Part shown: positions 32,340-40,100 of the stretch, piece after piece
How the letters are laid out: every line of letters starts with the position of its first letter
How positions within the stretch are numbered: the first letter of the stretch is position 1
From: Aquisediminimonas sp031376385
Lineage (GTDB): Bacteria; Pseudomonadota; Alphaproteobacteria; Sphingomonadales; Sphingomonadaceae
DNA: 64,000 bases
Direction: 5' to 3'
Assembly (NCBI GenBank): GCA_031376385.1
Contig: JANMDQ010000015.1
Coordinates: 372,001 to 436,000, forward strand
Position numbers and translations under genes: made by a program
The notes under the pieces: model-generated
Databases searched by the model: none
Told to the model about the DNA's origin: nothing
The model's input: only the letters and a program-made list of their open reading frames with translations

Positions 32340-33523
32340 CACCCAAGCGCCGCCTGTTTTTCTTCGGCCAGCCGGTCCAGCTCTGCCCGCGTCTTCTTCT
32401 CGCTGGACGTCTTCAACTGCCCGCAGGCCGCATCGATATCACGCCCACGTGGCGTTCTCACCGGTGCGCTGATGCCAGCGCCAAAGATGATGCTGGAAAA
32501 GCTCTTGATCCGTTCCGGCGTGCTACATTCATAGGGTGCTCCGGGCCAGGGATTGAAAGGGATCAAGTTAACCTTGGCAGGCAGATCATAATGGCGGATC
32601 AGACGAACAAGTTCGCGCGCGTCCGCATCGCTGTCATTCTTGTCCTTCAACATCACATATTCAAACGTGATCCGCCGGGCGTTATTGGCCTGGGGGTAAT
32701 CCGCGCAGGCTTGCAGCAGTTCTTCAATGCCATATTTGCGGTTGATCGGTACAATTTCATCGCGGACTTCCTTTGTGACCGCATGGAGCGATACCGCAAG
32801 GTTTACGCCAATCTCAGCCCCCGCCCGCGCGATCATGGGCACCACGCCGCTTGTGCTGAGCGTAATCCGGCGTTTCGACAGCGCCAGACCGTCCCCGTCC
32901 ATCACGATCTTCAACGCATCGCGCACGGCCTCAAAATTATACAGCGGCTCTCCCATACCCATCATCACGATATTGGTCAGCATGCGCCCTTCGACAGAAG
33001 ACGGCCATTCGCCAAGGCTATCGCGCGCGAGCATGACTTGGCCAACAATCTCAGTGGGCGTCAGATTGCGCACAAGACGCATTGTGCCGGTGTGGCAAAA
33101 CCGGCAATTGAGGGTGCAGCCGACTTGGCTCGACACACAGAGCGTACCCCGGTCTGCATCAGGGATGAAGACCATCTCATAATCCTGCGCATCTGGTGAC
33201 CTCAGCAACCATTTGCGCGTGCCATCAGTTGAAACTTGCGCCTCCACCACTTCTGGCCGCCCCACGACGAAGCGTTCGGTGAGCCACGGGTGCTGCGTCT
33301 TGGCAATGTCAGTCATCGAGCTGAACTCAGTCGCGCCGCGATTGTAAATCCAATGCCAGATCTGCTTGGCCCGCAACTTCGCGCCCTTGGCGTCCAGTCC
33401 TGCCCCTTCCAAAGCTGCACAGATTTGCGGGCGCGTCAGCCCGACAAGGTCGATGCGGCCATCTGCGCGAACAGGGGCATCGCGGGGCACCGTGACAGGG
33501 TCAATAATTCCAGGGATTTGCAT
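32339..33523 (-). CDS. rlmN: Dual-specificity 23S rRNA/tRNA adenine-C2 methyltransferase
   Basis: A 394-residue radical-SAM enzyme. VGCTLNCRFCHTG carries the CxxxCxxC iron-sulfur motif. GEPLYNFEAV and the later PWPGAPYECS segment are family-specific, and an N-terminal helical RNA-binding part (AKQIWHWIYNRG) is present. RlmN methylates A2503 of 23S rRNA and A37 of some tRNAs, using a catalytic cysteine pair. It is divergent from the small iron-permease-like gene and coupled to the M28 peptidase. Confidence 0.95.
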   Translation of the reverse strand: MQIPGIIDPVTVPRDAPVRADGRIDLVGLTRPQICAALEGAGLDAKGAKLRAKQIWHWIYNRGATEFSSMTDIAKTQHPWLTERFVVGRPEVVEAQVSTDGTRKWLLRSPDAQDYEMVFIPDADRGTLCVSSQVGCTLNCRFCHTGTMRLVRNLTPTEIVGQVMLARDSLGEWPSSVEGRMLTNIVMMGMGEPLYNFEAVRDALKIVMDGDGLALSKRRITLSTSGVVPMIARAGAEIGVNLAVSLHAVTKEVRDEIVPINRKYGIEELLQACADYPQANNARRITFEYVMLKDKNDSDADARELVRLIRHYDLPAKVNLIPFNPWPGAPYECSTPERIKSFSSIIFGAGISAPVRTPRGRDIDAACGQLKTSSEKKTRAELDRLAEEKQAALG

Positions 33524-33579
33524 GCGCGCGGCTATAAGTGCAAACCCCTCCCCAAGCCACCAAAAAGGAACGCTACACC

Positions 33580-33990
33580 ATGGACCGCTTCTTCACGCGC
33601 ATTGCCAACCGCACTTCGGCGTTCATGGGGCAGCCGATTGCTTTCATCATTGCGCTGTCCACCATCATTATCTGGGGGATGACAGGGCCCCTGTTTGGCT
33701 TTTCGGACACTTGGCAATTGGTCGTTAACACATCGACCACAATCATCACCTTCCTGATGGTGTTCCTCATCCAGAATTCGCAAAATCGGGATGCAGCCGC
33801 GATACAGGCCAAGCTGGATGAATTGATCCGGGCCAGTACCGACGCTCGCAACGCCTTCATTGGGATTGAGCATATGACTGATCGTCAATTAGCCCTGATC
33901 CGCGAGGCTTTGGAGGCTGAAGCTGACGCCATCGGGGATATTGCGGAAACCAGCCATGCCGCTGTTGACCGGTTAATAATGCGTCACTGA
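33580..33990 (+). CDS. Low-affinity iron permease family protein (Fet4-like)
   Basis: A 136-residue membrane protein of PF04120 type. The N terminus has FTRIANRTSAFMGQPIAF, then two helices (IIALSTIIIWGMTGPLFG and TITFLMVFLIQNSQNRD), a signature order of bacterial members, and a helical tail. The family name comes from yeast Fet4; transport by these short bacterial proteins is unproven. AAAGGA lies 11 bases before ATG 33580. Its end overlaps the convergent neighbour by 7 bases. Confidence 0.82.
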   Translation: MDRFFTRIANRTSAFMGQPIAFIIALSTIIIWGMTGPLFGFSDTWQLVVNTSTTIITFLMVFLIQNSQNRDAAAIQAKLDELIRASTDARNAFIGIEHMTDRQLALIREALEAEADAIGDIAETSHAAVDRLIMRH

Positions 33991-34439
33991 ACTTTTGCAC
34001 AGCCAAGGGCCGCAGCGTCAAACGCGCTGGCCGCACCCTTAAGCACATAAGTGTCTGCGAACCCTCGCCCCGTCATTCCAACGCTAGACACGCTGAATGA
34101 GGGGGCACTGCGAAGTTTGGTGAGGATGAATGCATCGTGGCGAGACGACGGTGCCCAAGCGTCGTATTTCCCTGCCTTAAGCCGCCATTTCCGTCCGCCC
34201 GCGACAAGCATCACATCCGCCCCGTTGCGCGTTTGCTGAGAAAGCCGAATGTGTAGCTGACCGCGCACTGCCTCAACTGGCCACCAGCTGACGCTTGCAA
34301 AAGGCCGCCATTTCGATCCGCCGCCGCCCTCTGGTTCGGCAATGGCATAACATTTAAGCGGAGCTGCGTCGCGAAACGCGCCCCATCCATCATAAATACC
34401 GAAGGAGTCCCGCGCGGCGGCAGGCAGGATCAGGAACAT
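33984..34439 (-). CDS. Conserved-looking hypothetical protein with shortened signal peptide
   Basis: A roughly 151-residue protein of unknown family. The mature part (RDSFGIYDGWGAFRD, then KCYAIAEPE and SWWPVEAVRGQLHIRL) is beta-rich with paired cysteines near both ends, which suits the periplasm. The hydrophobic leader (SIAASMFLILPAAA) has lost its start: the only ATG, 34439, falls within it, and the sequence immediately upstream is the right arm of a REP hairpin. A non-ATG start within the REP is possible. It follows the histidine phosphatase gene on the same strand. Confidence 0.6.
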   Translation of the reverse strand: MFLILPAAARDSFGIYDGWGAFRDAAPLKCYAIAEPEGGGGSKWRPFASVSWWPVEAVRGQLHIRLSQQTRNGADVMLVAGGRKWRLKAGKYDAWAPSSRHDAFILTKLRSAPSFSVSSVGMTGRGFADTYVLKGAASAFDAAALGCAKVQ

Positions 34440-34463
34440 CGAAGCAGCTATACTTAAAGCTCC

Positions 34464-34547
34464 TTCCCTGAGCTTGTCGAAGGGCCGTTTCACCTGCGGC
34501 TCGCAGTTGGGAAAGAAGCAAAAAGGCCCTTCGACAAGCTCAGGGAA
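34464..34547. repeat. REP-like hairpin, CCCTGAGC-TGTCGAA family
   Basis: Two perfect 23-base arms (34464-34486 beginning TTCCCTGAGCTTGTCG, and 34525-34547) flank a 38-base loop. This is the common sphingomonad-type REP pair. It fills the gap between the phosphatase gene and the following minus-strand gene. Confidence 0.92.
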
Positions 34548-34563
34548 AGGGTAGCGTGATCCG

Positions 34564-35202
34564 TCACGCGTGCTGCACGCCTTTGCCCGTATGGATGATT
34601 TTCTCCACGCCGCCACCGATCATCACCATCGTCCCCTGTGGCAAGCTGCCCGCAATCGGCGCGCCAAACTGAGGGTCTACGTCCAACCCAAGCAGCAGCC
34701 CGCGCAGCACCCGAGACGACATGCCGTGCATCAGAACCAGCCGGTCACCGCTTTCGGCGGATACATCTGCGATCCAAGCCGAAAGCCGCGCTGCGACGTC
34801 TGCATAATCCTCCCCGCCCGGTGCGCGAACAGTGAACAGGCCGTGGTTCATATCCACAAAATCGCCATTCTCGGCTGCGATCTCGGCATAGGTTCGGCCC
34901 GACCAGTCCCCCACTTCAATTTCCTGTAGCCGGTCATCGCTGCGCGTTTGGTGCCAGTCCGCGCCGATATGTTCGCATATGACAGACAATGTCTGAAGTG
35001 CGCGGCCAGCTGTTGAAGACCAAAGTGATAACGCCTGATGCGTCCCCAGCCAATCGCGCAGCGCCCGCCCCATCTCATCAGCCTGCTGAAACCCGCGCAT
35101 GGTGAGTGGCGTATGCACATGAAATTGCCCCTGCATCCGCGCCGCTGCGTTAAAAACAGTCTCGCCGTGGCGAGCAATGAAGGTTCGTCCGTGTAATGTC
35201 AT
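34564..35202 (-). CDS. Histidine phosphatase (phosphoglycerate mutase-like)
   Basis: A 212-residue branch-1 histidine phosphatase. FIARHGETVFNAAARMQG holds the phospho-accepting RHG histidine, and LWSSTAGRALQT the downstream arginine. RLQEIEVGDWSGRTY is the conserved E-x-GxWxG segment, and LVLMHGMSSRVLRG holds the second histidine. The substrate is not predictable; many of these are general phosphatases rather than mutases. It is divergent from dnaN, with about 156 bases between. Confidence 0.88.
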   Translation of the reverse strand: MTLHGRTFIARHGETVFNAAARMQGQFHVHTPLTMRGFQQADEMGRALRDWLGTHQALSLWSSTAGRALQTLSVICEHIGADWHQTRSDDRLQEIEVGDWSGRTYAEIAAENGDFVDMNHGLFTVRAPGGEDYADVAARLSAWIADVSAESGDRLVLMHGMSSRVLRGLLLGLDVDPQFGAPIAGSLPQGTMVMIGGGVEKIIHTGKGVQHA

Positions 35203-35358
35203 GCAGCTTCATCCTTTGGATGAATGCGGTTGGCAAGGGGGTAAAGGGTGAAAACATAATCCTAAGCCCCTTGCCGCCGCCGCAAGACTTGCCCATGGTG
35301 AGAAGCCCATTATAGGGGCTGTTGGGGACCGAATCCCGCAGAATGATAGGGAGTTACC

Positions 35359-36474
35359 ATGAAGGCTGTGATCGAACGCGCGACGCTTTTGAAGAGCCTT
35401 GGCCATGTGCAATCGGTGGTGGAGCGGCGCAACACGATTCCGATTCTGTCCAATGTGTTGATTGAGGCAAACGCCGACAACTCGATCCGTCTGATGGCAA
35501 CTGACCTTGATTTGCAGATCAACGAAACGGTTGAAGCGCAAGTGGAAACGCCCGGTGCTGTCACAGTCGCGGCTCACACACTGTTTGATATCGCCCGGAA
35601 ACTTCAAGAGGGCGCGCAAGTCTCTCTCGCGGCATCGGATGGCAAAATGCAGGTTGTTGCGGCCCGCTCTCGCTTCAATCTGTCCACCCTGCCGCGCGAC
35701 GATTTTCCAATCATTGCCGAAGGCGATTTGCCGACACAGTTTGAACTGCCCGTCAAGACACTGCGCGATATCATCGATAAAACGCGCTTTGCGATTTCAA
35801 CCGAAGAAACGCGTTATTATCTGAACGGCATATTTTTTCACGTGACCGAAGAGGGCGGAGAGCCTGTGATGAAGGCCGCCGCCACAGATGGCCACCGATT
35901 GGCGCGGATGACTGTTCCACGTCCCGAAGGCGCGGAGTCCATGCCCGACATCATCATCCCCCGCAAATGCGTGGCTGAACTGCGCAAATTGTTGGATGAA
36001 GTGGATGGCAGCGTTGGGATTTCGTTGTCTTCGACGAAGATCCGTTTTGATCTGGGCACTGCTGTGCTGACGTCCAAACTGATCGACGGCACCTTTCCCG
36101 ACTACAGCCGTGTGATCCCGACGGGTAATGACAAGATGCTGCGGATTGACGCCAAAAGCCTGATGCAGGGCGTAGACCGGGTCGCCACCATCGCCAGTGA
36201 AAAAACGCGCGCGGTGAAAATGGCGCTGGAAAAAGATAAGATCACGCTCTCCGTTACTTCGCCTGAAAATGGCACAGCGGCCGAAGAAGTTCCCGGCGAA
36301 TATAGTTCTGACGGGTTTGAGATTGGCTTTAACGCGCGCTATTTGATGGACATACTCGGCCAGATTGAAGGCGATACAGTTGAAGTCCATCTGGCTGATG
36401 CGGCGGCACCAACGCTGCTCCGCGAAAATGATAAGTCTCAGGCGCTTTACGTCTTGATGCCGATGCGGGTTTAG
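35359..36474 (+). CDS. dnaN: DNA polymerase III beta subunit (sliding clamp)
   Basis: A 371-residue clamp with three repeated domains. The N-terminal MKAVIERATLLKSLGHVQSV and RRNTIPILSNVLI, the mid TDGHRLARM, and the C-terminal ALYVLMPMRV are all conserved landmarks; the last forms part of the client-binding pocket. AGGGAG lies 9 bases before ATG 35359. dnaA and recF are not adjacent, as is usual in sphingomonads, so the gene does not mark the origin. Confidence 0.97.
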   Translation: MKAVIERATLLKSLGHVQSVVERRNTIPILSNVLIEANADNSIRLMATDLDLQINETVEAQVETPGAVTVAAHTLFDIARKLQEGAQVSLAASDGKMQVVAARSRFNLSTLPRDDFPIIAEGDLPTQFELPVKTLRDIIDKTRFAISTEETRYYLNGIFFHVTEEGGEPVMKAAATDGHRLARMTVPRPEGAESMPDIIIPRKCVAELRKLLDEVDGSVGISLSSTKIRFDLGTAVLTSKLIDGTFPDYSRVIPTGNDKMLRIDAKSLMQGVDRVATIASEKTRAVKMALEKDKITLSVTSPENGTAAEEVPGEYSSDGFEIGFNARYLMDILGQIEGDTVEVHLADAAAPTLLRENDKSQALYVLMPMRV

Positions 36475-36502
36475 GGACGGCGGATTTTAGGGCCGCCCTG
36501 CT

Positions 36503-37444
36503 GTGACAGGCTCGCCTGTTGGCCTTCGGATTTGGACTTACAAGCGCCGCTTTGTTGCGGACGGATTGCCGTGTGAAGTGCGATTTGCGGCTGGCTTCAA
36601 AGGCGTAGAGACTGTGTTATTCGTTTGCGATGTGGAGCATGACCGTTGCTTTCGCCCCTCCACGGGTGCGGATTCGGTGATCAACCACCATCTCTCTGCC
36701 AAGCTTCCAAGTGGCACGATGCTCACCGCTGAGGCGGGTTACTATAGCTGGGTCAATGTGGCGATTGCCGCTCGATTGGACGGGGCGCTGATCCATGAAA
36801 GTCACCCCGGAACACCCATTCGCCTGCCCGAAAGCGCGGCAAAAATGATGGCGGAGACGACGGCTGCGGGCGCTCCAGCCATGGATTACAGCAAACTGAG
36901 CGCGAATAAGGTGCCGATTGCGGTTGATGTTGCAACGGGCATTCTCTTCTTCATGGTCGCGAAATTTACGGACCTAACGACAGCAGCACTTGTGGGTGCG
37001 GGCGTGGGCCTAGCGCTTGTTGTGGCGCAGCGTTTTGTAAAGGTTGATCTACTCGGCGGATTAGCAATGTTCGGCATCATCATGCTGTTGATATCCGGAG
37101 GATTTGCCTGGATTTTTCAGGATGACGAAATCATCAAGCAGCGGTCCACGGTTGTCGGCCTCATCGGGGCAAGCGTGTTTTTGACCGACGGATTGCTTCT
37201 TAATGGCCGCAAAATCGGCCGGGCCCTGTCCCGCTACATCGCCTATGCAGACATGAAAGAAGCGCGCTTGTCGATCAGCTTAGGATTGGTCGGTGTGGCG
37301 ATGGCTGCCATTAACTTTGGCGTGGCCCGCCTATTTTCGACCGATATTTGGCTATTTTACACAAGTTTTGGTGACGTTTTCGTCAGTTTCGGAATGGCGC
37401 TATACGCGATTCAATGGTCACGTGGTGGACCCAACAAAGCCTAG
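36503..37444 (+). CDS. Septation protein A/IspZ-family membrane protein with N-terminal extension
   Basis: A 313-residue protein. The C-terminal 185 residues match the IspZ/YciB pattern: five or so helices with VDVATGILFFMVAKFTD, FVKVDLLGGLAMFG, GGFAWIFQDDEIIKQRSTVV, DGLLLNG and the closing FGMALYAIQW. The first 125 residues are soluble and beta-rich (WTYKRRFVADGLPCEVRFA) and are not part of the usual family, so this may be a fusion. IspZ-type proteins affect septation and envelope synthesis. The start GTG 36503 is the first in frame after dnaN and has a weak ribosome site. Confidence 0.72.
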   Translation: MTGSPVGLRIWTYKRRFVADGLPCEVRFAAGFKGVETVLFVCDVEHDRCFRPSTGADSVINHHLSAKLPSGTMLTAEAGYYSWVNVAIAARLDGALIHESHPGTPIRLPESAAKMMAETTAAGAPAMDYSKLSANKVPIAVDVATGILFFMVAKFTDLTTAALVGAGVGLALVVAQRFVKVDLLGGLAMFGIIMLLISGGFAWIFQDDEIIKQRSTVVGLIGASVFLTDGLLLNGRKIGRALSRYIAYADMKEARLSISLGLVGVAMAAINFGVARLFSTDIWLFYTSFGDVFVSFGMALYAIQWSRGGPNKA

Positions 37445-38955
37445 ATCACGGCACAAATAGTCTTTGTTTCCAAATAGTTGTCCAACGCCCCAACGCCAGA
37501 ATCTCGCCCCCAGCCGCTTTGTTTCATGCCGCCGATGGGGAGTGACGCATCATACATGCTATGGGTATTGATCCAGACAGTGCCGGCGCGCATCCGCCCG
37601 GCTAACCGGTGCGCATCGGACAGGCTTTGTGTCCAGATGCTGGCCGCAAGGCCGTAATCACTATCGTTGGCAACTGCTACCACGTCATTTAAGTCATCAT
37701 AGCGTTGAACGACAACGACGGGCCCGAATATCTCTTCTCGTACGATGGCCATATCCGCCGAGACGTCGGTGACGACGGTTGGCGTGATGAAGCTGGCGTT
37801 TGGCCCAGCTGTCTCTCCGCCGCAGAGCAAGGATGCACCAGCTGCTTTCCCATCAGCGATCATTTGTGCGACTTTTGCGGCGTGATGGCGGGAAACTAGC
37901 GGTCCCATCTGCGATGCGGGGTCAAGGCCGTGGCCAAGAACCATTCGGCGTGCCGCCTCCACAACCCCTTCCACAACGCGGTCAAACACGCTGCTGTGCG
38001 CATAGAGCCGTGACCCCGCGACGCAGACTTGGCCGCCATTGAAGAATATGGCGTTGGCTGCTCCGGGAATAGCGGCTTCCAAATCTGCATCAGGCAGGAT
38101 GACCACCGGCGATTTTCCGCCCAGTTCCAATGTCATCCGTTTGAAATTGACCTTTGCCGCTTCCATGATGGCGCGCCCCGTGGCAGCGGAACCAGTAAAG
38201 GCGATTTTATCAACGCCGGGATGAGCGGCCAGTGCCGCACCGCATTCGTTTCCATATCCCGTGACCAGATTGACGACGCCGGCAGGCAGACCAGCCTCAA
38301 TCATCAATTCCAGCATGCGAATGGCGGTGAGCGACGTATCCTCAGCCGGTTTCAGCACAACCGTGCATCCTGCGGCGAGGGCCGGGGCCAGCTTCATCGC
38401 GGTTAGTACCAGCGGCGAATTCCAAGGCACAATTGCTGCGACGACGCCGACTGGCTCCCTCACCGTATAGGCAAACACCTCTTTACCCGGGGGCTGATAG
38501 TTTACTGAGGTTGGGATTGATTTCCCCTCAATCTGATTGGCCAGTCCACCGAAAAAGCGAAACTGGTTGATCGCGCCGGGAATTTCAGCCCAGCGTCCCA
38601 CGTAGAGCGGCTTGCCTTGGTCGAGCGTTTCAAGCTCCGCCAGTTCATCGATATGCGCCTCAAGCTTGTCCGCAATGGCCCAGAGCAGCTTGGCCCGGTC
38701 CATGGGTGTGTACGCGGGCCAGGCGCCAAAATCCAAGGCCGCGCGCGCGGCAGCGACGGCTCGGTGAACATCGCCTCCCTGCGCGCGCGGCACGCTCGCC
38801 AGCTTCTCCCCAGTCGCTGGATCAAGCGTATCAAATGTCTGATTGTCCGCAGCTGATTGCCACTGCCCGTCGATCAGCATCTGCTGCACTGGCCGCGCGA
38901 GGAAAGCGGTTCCGGCGGTAGAGAGGGGAGGGCAGGTTGCGGTGATAACGGTCAT
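37441..38955 (-). CDS. NAD(P)-dependent aldehyde dehydrogenase
   Basis: A 504-residue ALDH: AAIVPWNSPLVLTAMKLAPAL (cofactor entry), AFTGSAATGRAI, LELGGKSPVVILPDAD (catalytic Glu), FFNGGQVCVAGSRLY (catalytic Cys) and EEIFGPVVVVQRYDD. It resembles phenylacetaldehyde and betaine aldehyde dehydrogenases; substrate is not assignable. It is monocistronic, and its end converges on the IspZ-like gene with a 4-base overlap. Confidence 0.93.
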   Translation of the reverse strand: MTVITATCPPLSTAGTAFLARPVQQMLIDGQWQSAADNQTFDTLDPATGEKLASVPRAQGGDVHRAVAAARAALDFGAWPAYTPMDRAKLLWAIADKLEAHIDELAELETLDQGKPLYVGRWAEIPGAINQFRFFGGLANQIEGKSIPTSVNYQPPGKEVFAYTVREPVGVVAAIVPWNSPLVLTAMKLAPALAAGCTVVLKPAEDTSLTAIRMLELMIEAGLPAGVVNLVTGYGNECGAALAAHPGVDKIAFTGSAATGRAIMEAAKVNFKRMTLELGGKSPVVILPDADLEAAIPGAANAIFFNGGQVCVAGSRLYAHSSVFDRVVEGVVEAARRMVLGHGLDPASQMGPLVSRHHAAKVAQMIADGKAAGASLLCGGETAGPNASFITPTVVTDVSADMAIVREEIFGPVVVVQRYDDLNDVVAVANDSDYGLAASIWTQSLSDAHRLAGRMRAGTVWINTHSMYDASLPIGGMKQSGWGRDSGVGALDNYLETKTICAVI

Positions 38956-39064
38956 GTCGGGAGGCTAGACCGGCAGGTGCCGGGTTCGCAAGACTTCACG
39001 TCAATTGTTCGCGCAGCGGTTAGGGTGAGTTGACATTTATACGGCAATGACGTAGTGATTGGCT

Positions 39065-39394
39065 ATGCATACGGTAGTGGAAACGCCTTCATATTTGGTT
39101 TCGGCTGCGAAGGCGGGCATGACCGAAGGCGAGCGGACTAACGCCGTAGATCAGATCTCGGCGGACCCGCAAGCCGGAGACGTTATCGCTGGTGGTGGTG
39201 GTGTGAGGAAAGTGCGCGTTGCTGGGCGTGGTAAGGGCAAATCTGGCGGCTATCGGATTTTGACCTACTATTTGACCGAAGGTGAGCCAGTTTTTCTCAT
39301 TTCGGTCATTAACAAGTCAAAATCCGCCAATTTAAGCGATGCGCAAAAAGCTGTGGTGAAGACGGTAGCAAAGGATATTCGTGATGAGCGGTGA
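39065..39394 (+). CDS. RelE/HigB-type toxin
   Basis: A 109-residue protein. VRKVRVAGRGKGKSGGYRILTYYL is the signature strand and turn of HigB2/RelE-like mRNA interferases, followed by PVFLISVINKSKSANLS. Toxin-first order with an overlapping helix-turn-helix antitoxin is typical of higBA. ATG 39065 follows TTGACA at 39030-39035 and a weak -10, suggesting a near-leaderless promoter. Its end overlaps the antitoxin by 11 bases. Confidence 0.85.
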   Translation: MHTVVETPSYLVSAAKAGMTEGERTNAVDQISADPQAGDVIAGGGGVRKVRVAGRGKGKSGGYRILTYYLTEGEPVFLISVINKSKSANLSDAQKAVVKTVAKDIRDER

Positions 39395-39692
39395 CATAAT
39401 GGACAAAGATGATTTTGAAAGCATGATCGCTGGTCTCCGTGACGTGGCTGACTATCAAAAGGGCAAGCGCGAAGGGTTTGTTGCGCATGTGCCAGCCAGT
39501 GTTGATGTTCGCGCCATCCGTAAAACGGGCGGTCAGACCCAAGATGCTTTCGCCCGCACTTATGGCTTTAGCGTGTCCTCTGTCCGTGATTGGGAACAGG
39601 GACGGCGGCAACCTGAACGTTCGGCGCGCATATTGCTGGCCATGATCGCTCATGCGCCGGGAGAGGTGGAGAAGGTGATGCGGGGGATTTGA
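39384..39692 (+). CDS. HigA/Xre-type antitoxin
   Basis: A 102-residue helix-turn-helix protein: VRAIRKTGGQTQDAFARTYGFSVSSVRDWEQGRRQP is the HigA2/NadS-type DNA-binding motif. It would neutralise the toxin and repress the pair. AAGGA lies 9 bases before ATG 39384; ATG 39399 is an alternative start. Confidence 0.85.
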   Translation: MSGDIMDKDDFESMIAGLRDVADYQKGKREGFVAHVPASVDVRAIRKTGGQTQDAFARTYGFSVSSVRDWEQGRRQPERSARILLAMIAHAPGEVEKVMRGI

Positions 39693-39738
39693 GTCCGCCC
39701 TTGCGTTGATCATATTAAACAGCTTGCGTTGTACAATG

Positions 39739-39969
39739 TCACCAAGGCCAATAGAATCGTGAATAAATATCCTCGACCACCACATCGAGTATTGCTCCAA
39801 TAAATAAGCCGGCCAAAAACTGCCAGAATTTAAAGATTAAAGTAATCGCAGGCTGAATAAAACGCAAAACTCGTTTGTGTGCAGGAGCGCGGGTCAGAGG
39901 GTTCAGTGCACCGGGAATCTCAATAGGATTGCCACTCAACAAGTCCACGAATTTTTTCCAAAGTGACAT
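39739..39969 (-). CDS. Small membrane protein, 76 residues, function unknown
   Basis: A short protein with one or two hydrophobic segments (PAITLIFKFWQFLAGLFIGAIL) and an amphipathic N terminus (SLWKKFVDLLSG). GAGGTG is 6 bases before ATG 39969, a strong ribosome site, which is the best evidence that it is real. It resembles no family I can name. It sits between a toxin-antitoxin pair and a REP hairpin that begins 28 bases upstream of its start. Confidence 0.6.
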   Translation of the reverse strand: MSLWKKFVDLLSGNPIEIPGALNPLTRAPAHKRVLRFIQPAITLIFKFWQFLAGLFIGAILDVVVEDIYSRFYWPW

Positions 39970-39996
39970 ACTTACACCTCATTTGATTTAACAATT

Positions 39997-40072
39997 GTCA
40001 TTGCGAGCGTAGCGCGGCAATCCAGACTGTGCGGCGTTGGCCTCTGGATTGCCGCGCTGCGCTCGCAATGAC
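39997..40072. repeat. REP-like hairpin of the CATTGCGAGCG family
   Basis: Two 28-base arms (39998-40025 and 40044-40071) with one mismatch form a long stem with an 18-base loop. The arm begins TCATTGCGAGCG and ends GCAATCCAG, a repeat widespread in alphaproteobacteria. It lies between the small membrane protein start and the end of rimO. Confidence 0.9.
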
Positions 40073-40100
40073 GGTAGTTGCAATGATGTAACGCGAACGG

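Noticed and set aside
35203..35358. Replication origin next to dnaN
   Set aside because: No dnaA gene, no cluster of DnaA boxes seen, and sphingomonad dnaN is usually away from the origin.
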